Assembly: GCA_021737445.1 (NCBI GenBank)
Contig: JAIPDY010000004.1
Span: forward strand, 1 to 32,029
Reading direction: 5' to 3'
Source: Desulfotignum sp.
Lineage (GTDB): Bacteria; Desulfobacterota; Desulfobacteria; Desulfobacterales; Desulfobacteraceae
Length of the DNA: 32,029 nt
Of this stretch, positions 31,853-32,029 are shown piece by piece. How positions within the stretch are numbered: position 1 is the first letter of the stretch; each line of letters opens with the position of its first letter. A program made the translations under genes and the position numbers. Below the pieces are notes generated by a model. The model had not been told where the DNA came from. It ran no database searches and was given only the letters and a program-made list of their open reading frames with translations.

Positions 31853-32029
31853 ATGTCACATACGAAAATACAGACGTCCGGTGTCAGAAAAGGCCTAAAA
31901 CCCTGGGCCATGCTGCTTTTCAGCGTATTTATCATCTGGCTGTTCGGATGGGTGGTCGGCCCGTTTATCGACAACAGTATCCCTGTGTACAAACAGATCG
32001 GCCAGGTGGTTGAGGCAAGGGACATGGAT
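31853..32029 (+). CDS. Small membrane protein, 3' partial
   Basis: The frame starts at ATG 31853, 28 bases after the hairpin, and runs off the window after 59 codons. It has a basic N-terminus (KIQTSGVRKGLKPW) and one hydrophobic segment (AMLLFSVFIIWLFGWVVGPF, about residues 19-38), then DNSIPVYKQIGQVVEARDMD. It is likely anchored in the inner membrane. I do not recognise the family. Its position after the YeiH-type transporter suggests a partner. Confidence 0.6.
   Translation, partial: MSHTKIQTSGVRKGLKPWAMLLFSVFIIWLFGWVVGPFIDNSIPVYKQIGQVVEARDMD

Noticed and set aside
1..32029. CRISPR array, tRNA or rRNA genes
   Set aside because: No regularly spaced repeats and no cloverleaf or rRNA-like sequence were recognised on reading both strands; a covariance-model search was not possible.

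Overview
The window looks like chromosomal DNA of a strictly anaerobic, probably sulfate-reducing deltaproteobacterium of the Desulfobacteraceae type. This is inferred from gene content: a methylenetetrahydrofolate reductase pair (MetV, MetF) beside a [NiFe]-hydrogenase, a DUF3786 protein, a long YeiH-type transporter, and diaminopropionate ammonia-lyase. No rRNA, tRNA, CRISPR array, integrase or transposase was recognised.

Layout. (1) 1-13,270 is an accessory island. It holds small toxin-antitoxin (TA) modules: an orphan Unstab_antitox antitoxin, orphan AbiEi, BrnA with a gutted BrnT, Phd/VapC, an RHH/RelE pair, ParD-like/RelE, and AbrB/VapC. These sit among a few full-length genes (an MqsA-like and DUF6941 operon, an MBL-fold hydrolase, RecQ, a flavodoxin-SCP2 fusion) and much gene debris: an internally deleted PLD/DEAD/DUF3427 helicase with further scraps elsewhere, a SnoaL-OYE fusion, Nudix and GNAT fragments, a three-piece recQ mosaic, and other scraps down to about 20 bases. 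(2) 13,271-18,045 is an intact YhaO/YhaN pair (Mre11/Rad50-like nuclease and SMC-like ATPase). (3) 18,066-22,240 is a compact operon of [NiFe]-hydrogenase small subunit, large subunit, MetV and MetF. (4) 22,324-24,184 carries, on the minus strand, a tiny DUF3096 membrane protein and an ABC-F ATPase gene with a deletion in its first ATPase domain and an intrinsic terminator in its leader. (5) 24,336-26,013 is hipBA. (6) 26,073-27,251 is diaminopropionate ammonia-lyase. (7) 27,248-29,003 (minus) is a collapsed 7TMR-DISM sensor kinase, GGDEF and HD remnant. (8) 29,200-32,029 has a DUF3786 protein, a YeiH-type transporter and the start of a small membrane protein.

How the genes work together. The most attractive functional unit is hydrogenase-MetV-MetF. 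The proteins have no visible Tat signal and are consecutive in one strand, which suggests a cytoplasmic complex that links H2 oxidation or evolution to the methylene-/methyl-tetrahydrofolate step of the Wood-Ljungdahl pathway. The small subunit carries Asp where the first proximal-cluster Cys is expected.

The second theme is structural. Many genes show internal deletions with preserved ends, and very short copies of window genes lie elsewhere in the island. Where both parents can be read, joints fall on 2-8 base identities. This fits repeated microhomology-driven deletion or templated patching in a TA-rich island, although an assembly artefact should be excluded. All functional statements rest on reading the sequence and on family knowledge; no database search was possible.
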